NCBI GenBank assembly: GCA_947458275.1
Contig: CANGYR010000002.1
Coordinates: forward strand, 186,001 to 250,000
Reading direction: 5' to 3'
DNA: 64,000 nt
Source: Chitinophagaceae bacterium
Lineage (GTDB): Bacteria > Bacteroidota > Bacteroidia > Chitinophagales > Chitinophagaceae
Every line of letters starts with the position of its first letter. Position 1 is the first letter of the stretch. Made by a program: the position numbers and the translations under genes. This document shows positions 1 through 9,646 of this stretch, piece after piece. The notes under the pieces are model-generated. The model worked only from the letters and a program-made list of their open reading frames with translations, was not told the origin of the DNA and searched no databases.

Positions 1-1082
1 GGGAATTTAGTATGTCTTGGATTGTTTAACTCTCCATAAGCATAATCCAATGGATTCAACCACCATAGAGGCTCAACAGATTTAGAACCAAGGTTGAAAT
101 TCAATCCTACTGACAAATAGTTGTATGTATCCCAATTGCTTGTAAGTACAGCATCTCCTGTAGGACTCTCCTGCCATTGTTGACCATCCAACAAATCGTC
201 TTGAACGAATGTATGACGATTTTCGATTGCCAAATTAATTCTTTTACTTAACTTAATGGCAACACCTGCGAGAACAGTAGATGAGAATCTAAGAGTTTGG
301 TTACCCAATTTTGGTCTGCGTTGGTTATTGAGACCATTCTGTTGAGCAGCTGTTTCATAAGTGTCATCCATGTTATCTTTTAAACTCTTACGAATATCAT
401 TTCTGTTTTTGTATAGATAATCTTGTTGACTTTGTATACCATTAAACAAAGCGCTGTAGTTTTCTCCTTTAGATTCGTTGTATGCATTAATTCTCGTTTC
501 GTATGCGGTAGCACCTATACCGGCACCAACATAAAATACAACAGAAGATTTATTCTTGTGAAAACGAACATTATTTAGATTAACAATACCTTGAAGACTT
601 AAATCCTGTGTTCTATTTTTATAATTATAGTAAACATAGTCAGGAGTGCCAGAAGTTGTACCAGCAGCATTGTATTGATAAGCAGCGGGTAACGAACTAG
701 TCCAAGCAGAGTTTTTAGCATAATTTTCGGATGCACCCCAATTTAAACCCTTTCCAACTCCGTTCAGGTACTGTAACCTTAAAGAGAATACGTAACCGAG
801 AGATTTTCTGACGTGTGCAGAAAATCCAAAAGTTGGCAAAAGCGTAGAAACATCACCTGATATAGAAAACATTCCACCAGATACTCCCACTTCCCATTGA
901 TTGCGTGGTTTAGCAGGGAAATTGTAAGAATTGTTCCAGAATTCATTCTGCTGTGGTAATCTCTTACGGGTAATTACTGTAGAATCATAAACGTCATAGC
1001 CGCTGGTTGATTTTTGAGCATATGTTCCACCGGCGACTAGTAAGAACAGTGCAAACAATAAATTGTACTTTTTGCTTTGCAT
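1..1082 (-). CDS. OmpA-family outer membrane protein, 5' part only
   Basis: The gene begins at an ATG at 1082 and runs off the left edge, so only about 360 N-terminal residues are visible. A signal peptide (hydrophobic LLFALFLLVAGG, then TYAQ) is followed by an aromatic, alternating beta-barrel-like sequence (GGMFSISGDVS, FGFSAHVRKSLGYVFSLRL). Near the visible end is the motif EPLWWLNPLDYAYGEL. From family knowledge this motif precedes a coiled linker and a C-terminal OmpA peptidoglycan-binding domain in large Bacteroidota OmpA proteins; that part lies outside the window. The likely role is an outer-membrane barrel anchored to the cell wall. A -7-like box lies about 45 bases upstream. The family call is fairly safe; the exact function is unknown. 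Confidence 0.72.
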   Translation of the reverse strand, partial: MQSKKYNLLFALFLLVAGGTYAQKSTSGYDVYDSTVITRKRLPQQNEFWNNSYNFPAKPRNQWEVGVSGGMFSISGDVSTLLPTFGFSAHVRKSLGYVFSLRLQYLNGVGKGLNWGASENYAKNSAWTSSLPAAYQYNAAGTTSGTPDYVYYNYKNRTQDLSLQGIVNLNNVRFHKNKSSVVFYVGAGIGATAYETRINAYNESKGENYSALFNGIQSQQDYLYKNRNDIRKSLKDNMDDTYETAAQQNGLNNQRRPKLGNQTLRFSSTVLAGVAIKLSKRINLAIENRHTFVQDDLLDGQQWQESPTGDAVLTSNWDTYNYLSVGLNFNLGSKSVEPLWWLNPLDYAYGELNNPRHTKF

Positions 1083-1127
1083 AACTTAATGATTGATAAT
1101 TTTCTAAATATACAAGTTGATTAGCCG

Positions 1128-1135
1128 CAAATTTA
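1128..1135 (-). promoter_or_regulatory. putative -7 promoter box of the OmpA-family gene
   Basis: The minus strand reads TAAATTTG, matching the Bacteroidota -7 consensus TAnnTTTG, about 45 bases before the OmpA-family start codon. No clear -33 TTG was found at the expected spacing, so the call rests on one box only. Confidence 0.4.
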
Positions 1136-1322
1136 TTCAATTGGATTGTAACTGAAAAATTTTTTTTCCAATTTAATACATAGTGCATATTTATATAATC
1201 CATAATTGACTGTTTTAAAAAAACTTATAATTTTATTGGATGTTATAATTCATTTAACATTTTACATAAAATCAACAATTTATTTGATTAAGACGCTAAC
1301 TGCCGTAAATTGCTGAACTTTA
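1136..1322. other. divergent intergenic region without a gene
   Basis: Very AT-rich spacer between the divergent OmpA-family gene and the prenyltransferase gene. It contains several T-runs and short A/T palindromes, but I see no RNA gene or convincing coding region. It should hold the promoter of the prenyltransferase-recJ operon, but no clean TAnnTTTG box was found for that direction. Confidence 0.5.
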
Positions 1323-2285
1323 ATGGACTTCATAAAAAATATCATAGGAAAAGAGCTAACAATATTTGAAAAAAAGTTTTCAGATGCGGTCAGTACTCAA
1401 ACTCCCCTGCTTGATCGTATTATGAAATACATCATCAACAGAAAGGGCAAGCAACTCAGACCTATGTTTGTTTTTCTTTCAGCAAAACTTCATGGTGAAA
1501 TAAACGAGAGCAGTTATCGTGCAGCCGCACTGGTTGAAATTCTTCATACTGCCACATTGGTGCATGATGATGTAGTAGATGAGGCGATGGAAAGAAGAGG
1601 TTTTTTCTCAATCAACGCATTATGGAAAAATAAAATCGCCGTCCTGGTTGGCGACTACCTGCTTTCAAAAGGATTATTACTGGCAACAGAAAATAATGAT
1701 TTTGATCAGTTGCATATTTTATCAGATGCTGTCAGGCAGATGAGCGAAGGCGAGCTGCTTCAGATTGAAAAGTCAAGAAAATTAAATCTGGATGAATCTG
1801 TATATTTTGAAATTATAAAAAATAAAACAGCTTCCCTCTTATCATCAGCATGCGCCTCAGGAGCTTTCAGCACAAGTAATGATAAAGCGATTGCTGAAAG
1901 GATGAAGAAATTCGGAGAAAACGTTGGCATGGCCTTTCAAATAAAAGATGATTTGTTTGATTACGGAAAAGAGGACATCGGAAAGCCTACGGGAAATGAT
2001 ATAAAAGAAAAAAAACTTACTCTTCCGTTGATTTACACCATCAACAACGCTGATAAAAGCATGAAGAAGAAGTTAATTTACATGTTGAAAAATGAGAACA
2101 AAAATCCTGACAGTATTAAATTTGTCATCTCGCAAGTCATAGAACACGGAGGATTAAAATATGCAGAAGAAAAAATGTATGCCTTCAGAGATGATGCTAT
2201 TCAGATACTAAATGAATTTGGAGAATCTCCTGTAAAAAATGCGCTGGAAGAACTTGTGAGATATACTACAGACAGAAAATACTGA
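1323..2285 (+). CDS. trans-polyprenyl diphosphate synthase
   Basis: A 320-residue isoprenyl diphosphate synthase that condenses isopentenyl diphosphate onto an allylic primer. The chain probably serves as the menaquinone side chain (octaprenyl/heptaprenyl type). The substrate-binding GKQLRP is at residues 42-47, the first Asp-rich motif DDVVD at 82-86, and the second DDLFD at 209-213, followed by KPTGNDIKEKKLTLP. Length and motif order fit the long-chain IspB/HepT-like class rather than FPP synthase. The start is ATG. The gene ends two bases before recJ, so the two are almost certainly cotranscribed. Chain length cannot be read with certainty from sequence alone. Confidence 0.9.
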   Translation: MDFIKNIIGKELTIFEKKFSDAVSTQTPLLDRIMKYIINRKGKQLRPMFVFLSAKLHGEINESSYRAAALVEILHTATLVHDDVVDEAMERRGFFSINALWKNKIAVLVGDYLLSKGLLLATENNDFDQLHILSDAVRQMSEGELLQIEKSRKLNLDESVYFEIIKNKTASLLSSACASGAFSTSNDKAIAERMKKFGENVGMAFQIKDDLFDYGKEDIGKPTGNDIKEKKLTLPLIYTINNADKSMKKKLIYMLKNENKNPDSIKFVISQVIEHGGLKYAEEKMYAFRDDAIQILNEFGESPVKNALEELVRYTTDRKY

Positions 2286-2287
2286 AC

Positions 2288-3991
2288 TTGGAAAAAAAAT
2301 GGACTATACTGCCGGTCGACCAAAAAGCTGCCGCCGCTTTAAAGGAAAGTCTGAAAATAAATGATATCATTTGCGCAATTCTCACCCAAAGGCAAATCCT
2401 GAACTTTGATGATGCCAAAAATTATTTTCGGCCTTCTTTAAAAAATCTTCCCTCTCCCTGGCTCATGAAAGACATGAGAAAAGCGGTAGAAAGAATTAAA
2501 ACAGCTTTTGAAAATAAGGAGAGAATTTTAGTCTTTGGCGATTACGATGTAGATGGCACCACTGCTGTAGCATCATTCTACCAGTTTCTGACAAGCATAT
2601 ACAATAACCAACATACAGATTTTTATATCCCCAACAGGTATAAGGAAGGATATGGATTAAGCAAGAAAGGCATAGATTATGCTTTTGAAACAAAGGTCAG
2701 TTTGATGATTTGTCTCGACTGCGGCATCAAATCTGTTGATCTGATTGATTATGCAAAAAAGCTCAATATAGATGTAATCATATGCGACCATCATTTGCCC
2801 GACAATAAAATCCCCGATGCTGTAGCTATTTTAAATCCAAAGCAAAGTGACTGTAATTACCCTTTCAAAGACCTCTGCGGATGCGGCATAGGTTTCAAAT
2901 TCATGGCGGCCCTTGCGGAAGATTTTTCCATTGATGAAATACAATTTCACCAATATCTTGATCTGGTCGCAATCGCTATCGCTGCGGATATCGTTCCTAT
3001 GACCGAAGAAAACCGAATTCTTACTTATTACGGGATGCAGAAAATCAACAGCAATCCCTCTCTGGGCATCAAAACCCTGATGGATTTGAGCGGATTGAAA
3101 AGCCATTTAACCATCACCAATGTAGTCTTTGCCATTGCTCCCAGGATAAATGCAGCCGGAAGAATGGATGATGCTAGCAAAGCAGTAAAACTATTCATAG
3201 AAACTGATCAAGAGAAAGCGCTGGAACTAGCAAATGAATTACATACAGACAACAGTGACAGAAAGGAAGTAGACAGCACAATTACTAAGGAGGCTCTTGA
3301 GATAATTAATTCAGATGAGGATTTTAAAAATAAAAAATCGTCTGTCCTTTACCGTGAGCACTGGCTAAAAGGGGTTGTAGGCATAGTAGCTTCACGATTG
3401 ATTGAACGCCACTATCGTCCTACGATTGTATTAACAAAAAGCGGGGACCTCGCCACCGGAAGTGCCAGAAGTATTAAAGGATTTAATTTATATGAAGCCA
3501 TCTACGAATGCAAAGAACATCTTGTAACATTTGGCGGACATTATGCAGCGGCAGGGCTTTCTTTACTACCGGAAAATATTGAAGCTTTTGCAAAACAATT
3601 TGATGAGGTGGTTGCAAAAAATGTAAGCGACGATATGCTTGTGCCGGAGATTACTATTGATGCGCCTATAAGGTTTTCATCCATTCAATATCCTTTCTTT
3701 AATATCCTTCGCCAAATGGAACCATTCGGCCCGGAAAATATGAATCCTGTTTTTGTAGCAGAAAAAGTAACGGATACCGGATATTCAAAGATTGTAAAAG
3801 ATGAACATATTCGTTTTGTTCTTAAGCAAGACAATATCACCCTCAATGGTATTGGCTTTTATATGAAGGATAAGTTTGACTTGCTGCTTCAAAAAAAACC
3901 AATTGATGTCGCCTTCACCATTGAAGAAAATGAATACCAGGGTAATAAATCACTCCAATTGAAAGTAGTTGACTTTCGTGTCAGTGAATAA
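2288..3991 (+). CDS. recJ: single-stranded-DNA-specific exonuclease RecJ
   Basis: A 567-residue DHH-family 5'-to-3' single-strand exonuclease acting in recombination, mismatch and base-excision repair. Seen motifs: FGDYDVDGTT (residues 83-92, metal-binding motif I), CLDCGIKS (142-149), CDHHLP (166-171, the DHH motif), DLVAIAIAADIVPM, RINAAGRM, GVVGIVASRL and the DHHA1 signature FGGHYAAAGLSL. A C-terminal OB-like region completes a normal-length protein. Translation appears to start at TTG (2288), two bases after the prenyltransferase stop; no upstream ATG is available in this frame without overlapping that gene. It is the second gene of a two-gene operon and ends at a GC-rich hairpin shared with convergent htpG. 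Confidence 0.94.
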   Translation: MEKKWTILPVDQKAAAALKESLKINDIICAILTQRQILNFDDAKNYFRPSLKNLPSPWLMKDMRKAVERIKTAFENKERILVFGDYDVDGTTAVASFYQFLTSIYNNQHTDFYIPNRYKEGYGLSKKGIDYAFETKVSLMICLDCGIKSVDLIDYAKKLNIDVIICDHHLPDNKIPDAVAILNPKQSDCNYPFKDLCGCGIGFKFMAALAEDFSIDEIQFHQYLDLVAIAIAADIVPMTEENRILTYYGMQKINSNPSLGIKTLMDLSGLKSHLTITNVVFAIAPRINAAGRMDDASKAVKLFIETDQEKALELANELHTDNSDRKEVDSTITKEALEIINSDEDFKNKKSSVLYREHWLKGVVGIVASRLIERHYRPTIVLTKSGDLATGSARSIKGFNLYEAIYECKEHLVTFGGHYAAAGLSLLPENIEAFAKQFDEVVAKNVSDDMLVPEITIDAPIRFSSIQYPFFNILRQMEPFGPENMNPVFVAEKVTDTGYSKIVKDEHIRFVLKQDNITLNGIGFYMKDKFDLLLQKKPIDVAFTIEENEYQGNKSLQLKVVDFRVSE

Positions 3992-4014
3992 AAAAGACCC
4001 GCGAAAGCGGGCCT
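3991..4014. terminator. bidirectional terminator between recJ and htpG
   Basis: A CCCGC-GAAA-GCGGG hairpin with a GNRA tetraloop lies between the two convergent genes. On the minus strand it is followed by TCTTTTTT, so it is a good htpG terminator. The plus-strand T-tract is short, so termination of recJ is less certain. Confidence 0.75.
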
Positions 4015-4037
4015 TTGAACATAGAGAATGATTTTCA

Positions 4038-5861
4038 TTATGCTTTCTCTTCCAGCAGTTCCACGCTCCTGCTGATAAAGCTGGTGAGATTGTTTCCGGT
4101 TAACAAGCCTTGCGATAACAAAGCCAGGTCCGCCAGATTTTTTGTCAACTTCTCCTGCTTAACTGAATCTTTTTCAGATAAAATAGATTTGAAAATAGGA
4201 TGATTACCATTGATGGTAAGATTAACTTCGTCAGGCATATTGGCATACCAGGCCGACATACCACCTCCTGTTGCAGCCATATCCTTCATCCTGCGAATAA
4301 ATTCTGGGCGTGTAGCCGTTACTGGTACTGAGTTGTTACTCAGTCCTTTCACCTCAACATTCAACTGCATACCTTCTACAGGATGTTCGAATAATTTTTT
4401 AAGCTGTTCCGTCTCGTCTTTAGACAATACAGTTTCAAGCGATTCATTTTTATCAATCAGATTATCAACAATATCGGCGTCTACTCTTGTAAACTGTGTG
4501 TTCTCCCATTTCATTTCCACATTATTGATAAAGGCTGCATCTACAAGCGTCTCCATTTTAACTACATAATATCCTTTAGACACCGCCTGCTGAATAAACG
4601 CATCTTGTTGCACCGGATTGGTTGTATACAAAAAAACCTGTTTGCCATCTTTGTTTTTCTGCAATGTTTCAGTAGCCATCTTATATTCTTCAAGTGTATG
4701 GAATTTACCGTTGGTATCTTCCATCACGAAAAATTTATTGGCTTTCTCAAGGAATTTATCATCCGTCATCATACCGTACTTCACAAACAAACCGAGACTC
4801 TCCCATTTTTCTTCAAAGGATTTTCTGTCTGTATTGAAAATCTCTTCCAGTTTGTCTGCCACCTTCTTGGTGATATGGGCATTTATTTTTTTTACATTGG
4901 GATCTCCCTGTAAATAACTTCTGCTTACATTCAGAGGGATATCCGGACTGTCAATTACACCATGCAAAAGCATTAAAAACTCGGGTACAATATCTTTCAC
5001 TTCATCTGTTACAAACACCTGATTAGAGTATAATAGAATCTTATCTTTCTGAATCTCGTAGCTCTGTTTGATTTTAGGGAAATATAAAATACCCGTAAGA
5101 TTGAAAGGATAATCAACATTCAGATGAATCCAGAATAAAGGCGGCTCTCCGAAAGGATACAACTCTTTATAAAAGTTCTGATAATCTTCTGTTGTTAATT
5201 CAGATGGCTTCTTAGTCCATGCCGGAGCCGGATTGTTGATTTGTTTGTCTTCAAAATAAATCGGTACAGGTAAAAATTTACAAAACTTTTCCAGCACTGT
5301 TCTTACGCGTGCCGGCTCTAAAAATTCAATGCTCTCTTCATTAAGATGCAAAACAATATTAGTACCTCTATCCTCTTTTTTTGTTTCCTCTAAAGTAAAT
5401 TCAGGACTTCCGTCGCACTCCCATTTAACTGCTTTGCTTCCTTCTTTAAAACTTTTCGTTAATACCTCTACTTTATCGCTCACCATAAAAGAGCTGTAAA
5501 AGCCCAATCCAAAGTGACCGATAATATTGGCCTCATTCTGCCCTTTGTATTTCTGAAGGAATTCTTCTGCGCCACTGAAAGCAACCTGATTAAGGTATTT
5601 ATCCACCTCTTCTTCGGTCATTCCAATACCTTTATCCGCTATACTCAGTGTCTTTTTGTCTTTATCGATAACGATATCAATCCTCAACTCTCCTATTTCA
5701 CCCTTTGCTTCTCCTATCGAGGACAATGTTCTCAGCTTCTGACTCGCATCCACCGCATTGCTTACCAGCTCACGAATAAAAATATCATGTTCGCTGTAAA
5801 GAAATTTCTTAATGATCGGGAAAATATTCTCCGTCTGTACTCTTATGCTACCTTTTTGCAT
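4038..5861 (-). CDS. htpG: molecular chaperone HtpG (Hsp90)
   Basis: A 607-residue bacterial Hsp90, a cytoplasmic ATP-dependent chaperone. The N-terminal GHKL ATPase shows ELVSNAVDAS (residues 31-40, with metal-binding N35), DKGIGM (75-80) and the lid-side GHFGLGFYS (114-122). The middle domain includes the catalytic-loop arginine region LNVSRSYLQGD. The C-terminal dimerisation region is slightly short compared with the 624-residue E. coli protein. The start ATG gives a typical N-terminus, MQKGSIRVQTENIFP. It is monocistronic: its 3' end faces recJ across a terminator and its 5' end abuts the terminator of the upstream surface locus. Confidence 0.97.
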   Translation of the reverse strand: MQKGSIRVQTENIFPIIKKFLYSEHDIFIRELVSNAVDASQKLRTLSSIGEAKGEIGELRIDIVIDKDKKTLSIADKGIGMTEEEVDKYLNQVAFSGAEEFLQKYKGQNEANIIGHFGLGFYSSFMVSDKVEVLTKSFKEGSKAVKWECDGSPEFTLEETKKEDRGTNIVLHLNEESIEFLEPARVRTVLEKFCKFLPVPIYFEDKQINNPAPAWTKKPSELTTEDYQNFYKELYPFGEPPLFWIHLNVDYPFNLTGILYFPKIKQSYEIQKDKILLYSNQVFVTDEVKDIVPEFLMLLHGVIDSPDIPLNVSRSYLQGDPNVKKINAHITKKVADKLEEIFNTDRKSFEEKWESLGLFVKYGMMTDDKFLEKANKFFVMEDTNGKFHTLEEYKMATETLQKNKDGKQVFLYTTNPVQQDAFIQQAVSKGYYVVKMETLVDAAFINNVEMKWENTQFTRVDADIVDNLIDKNESLETVLSKDETEQLKKLFEHPVEGMQLNVEVKGLSNNSVPVTATRPEFIRRMKDMAATGGGMSAWYANMPDEVNLTINGNHPIFKSILSEKDSVKQEKLTKNLADLALLSQGLLTGNNLTSFISRSVELLEEKA

Positions 5862-5935
5862 ATAATATTATTTTTTAGAAAATTAATCAAATAGAATACC
5901 AATGATAGTTTCGCTGACAGCTTGGCAGTAAACAT

Positions 5936-5966
5936 AAAAAAAGCTGCCCGGAACTGGACAGCTTTG
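5936..5966 (-). terminator. terminator of the TonB-receptor/DUF5689/T9SS-cargo unit
   Basis: The minus strand forms a hairpin with arms AAAGCTG and CAGCTTT (plus two inner G-C pairs), immediately followed by a T-run. It lies about 20 bases after the stop of the T9SS cargo gene, marking the end of that transcription unit before htpG. Confidence 0.75.
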
Positions 5967-5984
5967 CTGAAAAAAAAATTAGAC

Positions 5985-8099
5985 TTATAATACGAGGAAT
6001 TTCTTGTTGATTTTAAAATCCGGACAAAAGATCTGTAAATCATATACGCCTGACGGTAATATTGCTGGCAGAATAAATGAATCATCAATAAAATTCAACT
6101 GATTGATTATTTCTTTATTATAAACCAACTGACCATTATGGTTGAAAATACGTGTAGCATAATGACCTTGCTTAATTCCGCTTAAACTATAGTGAAGTGG
6201 CGTACCCCTTAAAATAGGACTTCCATAAATTGTCAATCCTGCTGATATAGGCTTGGTGAAAAATAATTTGGGCTCTCCATATACGATGCCGTTTGCGCTC
6301 TTTGCATAAGCCTTGTAATAGTAAGCTGTATTCTGAACCAATCCATTAACCTGACTTGAGAAAGAAGTTCCGATTAAATTACTGGATGGAACTTGTTTAC
6401 CCGAACCATTTACAAAAGCGTTAATGGAACTGTATTCTATTCCATATTCAGTAACAGCAGAACAACCTTCACCATTGATATTACCATGCAATACAACCGA
6501 ATTTCTTGTGATGGACGTGCTGTCTGCAGTAACTATTTCAGCCCCGGAAATATTGACCACGACTGTCATAGTTGTAACAGATGCACACTCGCCTGTTGCA
6601 GGCGTAAAGGTATAGGTTTGGGTTTGAGTTAAATCAGGAGTAGGTGCCCATGATCCGGATATGCCATTATCGGAAGTAGCAGGAAGCGTAAAATTTCCTC
6701 CCAGACATATTGGAGCAACTTGAGTAAAAGTGGGTGTAGTTTTAGGGTTCACCGTCACTGTTAATGTTGTTGTTACTGCACATTGAGATGCACCGGGCGT
6801 AAAAGTATAATCTTTTGTTTTGGTGTTGTCAAAAGCGGGCGACCAGTTGCCGCTTACACCGTTGGTAGACGTAGCAGGCAGGCTGTAACTTGATCCGCTG
6901 CAAACCGCAGCCGGTTGACTAAAAGTTGGCGTGGTAATAGCAGAACCAGAGCCGGTAGCTGCAACATTGATTGAAGCAGCGCCACCACCTGAAACAGGAA
7001 TATTGCCATTATAAGATTGAATAGCCGTTGGATTGAACTTTACAAATACGGTAGTTGGAGCCAATGTTCCTCCGGGTTGTGAAATATCGAGTGTGCTGGT
7101 GTAAGTTCCTCCGGATGTTGTTGAAAAACTATAGCCAGATAAAGGACCTACTGTTATATTTCCTGGAGAAAGAACAGAGCCACTAATAGTGAAGCTATTT
7201 GGACCGGCGATTGAATTATTACAAACATTACCAAAGGAAGGCAGAGAAGAACCATTGAGGGATGGTGTAGTAGGAATTATACCTGAAGGAGTTACATCTG
7301 CCCAGTTTAACCCTACTCTGATTTCATCGATTTCAATGGTGCCGGGCGTATTGGCAGGATTGTCCTGTCTGACTAAGACTCTTTGTATGCTGGTCAAATC
7401 AGTTCCTGTATTGGTTGCTGTTGCATCGGCAGCAGGTGCTGTTGTACCCAAAGAAACAGGATTGACCCAAATATTACTGATGTCATTCGCGGTGCCTGAA
7501 ACTGATTCCAATGAAATAACCACCAGATAAGTTGTATTGGCATTTAAAGTATTGGACAGCCATACAGTATTGGCAGCAGTTGTCCGTGGATTTAATCCAA
7601 TATTAAAATTTGCTGTTCCACTTAAACGAATCCATACGGTTGAAGCAAAACTGGTAGATGCATCGGTTAGTGCAATAGTATATCCACCCGTTGTGCCCAA
7701 TGATCCAAGTGAAGATACATTTAACAGAAATGAGCAATAAACAGTCCCTGAGGTCTGACTAGTGAATCCAGTATAAGCATCCGAACCGGAACCGCCATAA
7801 GTGATTTTATTTCCGGCTGATGCAGCAAGTCCTGTGTAAGATAGATTTCCGCTTACCACCAGAATTGAATCTCCTGAATTCGTTCTTGTCCAGACTCCTG
7901 CGCTCTGAGCACTTAAACCACTTACCGCATCCGGAGTATAATTAAATTGTTCTGTTAATAACACTTGGCTAAATCCAAAAAATGAGATAACAAAGAAAAC
8001 GAAAGTAAATGCTGTTGAAATTAGAAATTTCTTTTGCAGCAAAACCGAATGACGTTCATTTGTTTTATTTGATTTGGAAAGTATCACTGTATTTGTCAT
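5985..8099 (-). CDS. T9SS-secreted multidomain protein (type A sorting domain)
   Basis: A 704-residue predicted surface or secreted protein. After an unusually long basic N-region (about 24 residues) comes a hydrophobic signal segment (FLISTAFTFVFFVISFFGFS). Residues about 45-260 look like a jelly-roll or lectin-like sheet (LLTEQFNYTPDAVSGL). An immunoglobulin-like segment follows (GSVLSPGNITVGPLSGYSFS), then two near-identical Ig/PKD-like repeats beginning TTPTFSQPAAVCSG and TTPTFTQVAPICLG, then a fibronectin-type segment. The last 80 residues fit the T9SS type A domain (HNGQLVYNKE, LPSGVYDLQI, KKFLVL). It is the last gene of a three-gene unit with a DUF5689 lipoprotein and a TonB receptor. 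No catalytic motif was recognised. The true start might be an internal TTG near codon 20. Confidence 0.75.
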   Translation of the reverse strand: MTNTVILSKSNKTNERHSVLLQKKFLISTAFTFVFFVISFFGFSQVLLTEQFNYTPDAVSGLSAQSAGVWTRTNSGDSILVVSGNLSYTGLAASAGNKITYGGSGSDAYTGFTSQTSGTVYCSFLLNVSSLGSLGTTGGYTIALTDASTSFASTVWIRLSGTANFNIGLNPRTTAANTVWLSNTLNANTTYLVVISLESVSGTANDISNIWVNPVSLGTTAPAADATATNTGTDLTSIQRVLVRQDNPANTPGTIEIDEIRVGLNWADVTPSGIIPTTPSLNGSSLPSFGNVCNNSIAGPNSFTISGSVLSPGNITVGPLSGYSFSTTSGGTYTSTLDISQPGGTLAPTTVFVKFNPTAIQSYNGNIPVSGGGAASINVAATGSGSAITTPTFSQPAAVCSGSSYSLPATSTNGVSGNWSPAFDNTKTKDYTFTPGASQCAVTTTLTVTVNPKTTPTFTQVAPICLGGNFTLPATSDNGISGSWAPTPDLTQTQTYTFTPATGECASVTTMTVVVNISGAEIVTADSTSITRNSVVLHGNINGEGCSAVTEYGIEYSSINAFVNGSGKQVPSSNLIGTSFSSQVNGLVQNTAYYYKAYAKSANGIVYGEPKLFFTKPISAGLTIYGSPILRGTPLHYSLSGIKQGHYATRIFNHNGQLVYNKEIINQLNFIDDSFILPAILPSGVYDLQIFCPDFKINKKFLVL

Positions 8100-8148
8100 A
8101 AGATTAAATTAATAAAGAAAACTACTTTTTCTTTTGCTTGATATTCTT

Positions 8149-9606
8149 TTATTTTCCCAGCACTTTCACATTATCAATCTCCCAGGCAGATGTTTTATCA
8201 TTTGTTGTTCCTGTTGGATCCGCCCCTTCGTATCTGAATGCTATATAAATCGTACCTGTATAGGAACTCAAATCAATAGAGCCTGAAGATGTAAAAGCAG
8301 AAGGGAATGCACTGGTGGTGCTACCGGGAGAGAACGTTGCGCTGGAACTCAAATCCGTCCATGTAACCCCTGCTTCCCATGGATTTCCAGTTCCGGTGTA
8401 ATTGGTTGATACAAGTACTTTTAATGTAGACGGAACAGGTGTTCCGGGTGTAGGAGTGTAACTAGAAAGATAAAAATCCTGTTTGGTATCAAATGATAAT
8501 GTCTCATTAGTAGATGCATCCATAGAAATGCCTTTTGTAACCAACCATGTGGTGATAGCCGGAGCGTTACTTCCAAATGCACTCAGGTAAGCGTATTTGT
8601 TATTGCTGAAAATTCTGGCATCAAATTTCCTGGTACCAAGCTCTGCTAAATTATTCCATCCTGTGATGGAGATTGATGAATAAGGAGCAGTTGTGTTGGC
8701 AGTTTGTGTTTCAAAATTTTCATCCAGCAACACTTTTGTATCCGCAGGGAGCGCACCGCATCTTGCTGATTTAAACTGAACATCAGAAGTATCTCTGATA
8801 ACTAATTGCTTAGTAGTGGTTGCGCTGGTAGGTGATGATTTAAAAACGGTATAAATTGCCGTGATACTACCATTCCCTTTAGGCAATTTAACTCCTGCAA
8901 ATTTAGAATATGCGCTATTACGGACAATCGTAGTAGCGTTGCTTCCACAACCTGTAGAAATTAATCTGTTTTGAGTGCTTTTGAAAGCAGAAGTATCAGA
9001 ATACGTTTTGGATGTATCTGCAGGAACAAATTCATACCCCTCCAATTTTACCAAAGCATTGATATAACGATTGCTCATGTTGGTTCCCAAATCAGCTGGT
9101 GTAACAGTCAAGGGCTCAACCGGATTATTCAAAGAACCACCCAATAAATATTTATCTAATGTTGCTGTGGAAATTCCTTCCATGGATGATATTCCGTCTA
9201 CCGTGGCCTTGATTCCTAAAACCATATTGCTGTTGGCATCGCTCAGCGTCAATCCTTTACATTTAACGTATACTCTTCTTCCTACAGGAAAACTATTGTT
9301 TAAGCTGAAACCATCAACAAGTAACTGAATGGCCCCTGTTTCGTCCTGTATGAACAGTTGTTTATACAAATTGCCACTTTTGTCATTGGCAGTAACAATT
9401 CCTGAGATAATTATATCTTCATTGATTAAATCATAATTTCCGGCAACAGTATGATATGATTTTAAGGCATCAATAGTTGAATTGGGTACTATATTCAAAT
9501 CTACCGGGCCAGGTGGCTGATCGAATGATTTTTTACAACCGTTGTTAAATACTGCAACAGCAGAAAGGAAAATAATTACAGACATCAATTTGGTAATCTT
9601 CTTCAT
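8149..9606 (-). CDS. DUF5689/OB-fold-like lipoprotein with choice-of-anchor J domain
   Basis: A 485-residue predicted lipoprotein: signal peptide with Cys24 in FNNGC, followed by KKSFDQPP. Residues about 45-290 contain the DUF5689 pattern twice-folded around IISGIVTANDKSGNLYKQLF and QDETGAIQLLVDG. This looks like an OB-fold of the kind seen in secreted nucleases such as YhcR (resemblance noted by eye, not searched). From about residue 290 (KVLLDENFETQ) to the end (SAWEIDNVKVLGK) is a choice-of-anchor J/MAM-like jelly roll. It sits 49 bases before the T9SS cargo gene and 40 bases after the TonB receptor gene. By analogy with SusD-type partners it may be the surface ligand-binding partner of that receptor. 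The ligand is unknown. Confidence 0.75.
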   Translation of the reverse strand: MKKITKLMSVIIFLSAVAVFNNGCKKSFDQPPGPVDLNIVPNSTIDALKSYHTVAGNYDLINEDIIISGIVTANDKSGNLYKQLFIQDETGAIQLLVDGFSLNNSFPVGRRVYVKCKGLTLSDANSNMVLGIKATVDGISSMEGISTATLDKYLLGGSLNNPVEPLTVTPADLGTNMSNRYINALVKLEGYEFVPADTSKTYSDTSAFKSTQNRLISTGCGSNATTIVRNSAYSKFAGVKLPKGNGSITAIYTVFKSSPTSATTTKQLVIRDTSDVQFKSARCGALPADTKVLLDENFETQTANTTAPYSSISITGWNNLAELGTRKFDARIFSNNKYAYLSAFGSNAPAITTWLVTKGISMDASTNETLSFDTKQDFYLSSYTPTPGTPVPSTLKVLVSTNYTGTGNPWEAGVTWTDLSSSATFSPGSTTSAFPSAFTSSGSIDLSSYTGTIYIAFRYEGADPTGTTNDKTSAWEIDNVKVLGK

Positions 9607-9646
9607 GGTTTATTATTTAAAAAGTTAGTTGTATTGTTTGTATAAA

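Noticed and set aside
1083..1322. tRNA or small RNA in the AT-rich divergent spacer
   Set aside because: No cloverleaf arms or TTC-loop-like GGTTCGAATCC sequence was found here or in other spacers.
5514..5894. 126-residue plus-strand frame inside htpG
   Set aside because: Lies antisense to a well-supported gene and shows no coherent protein character.
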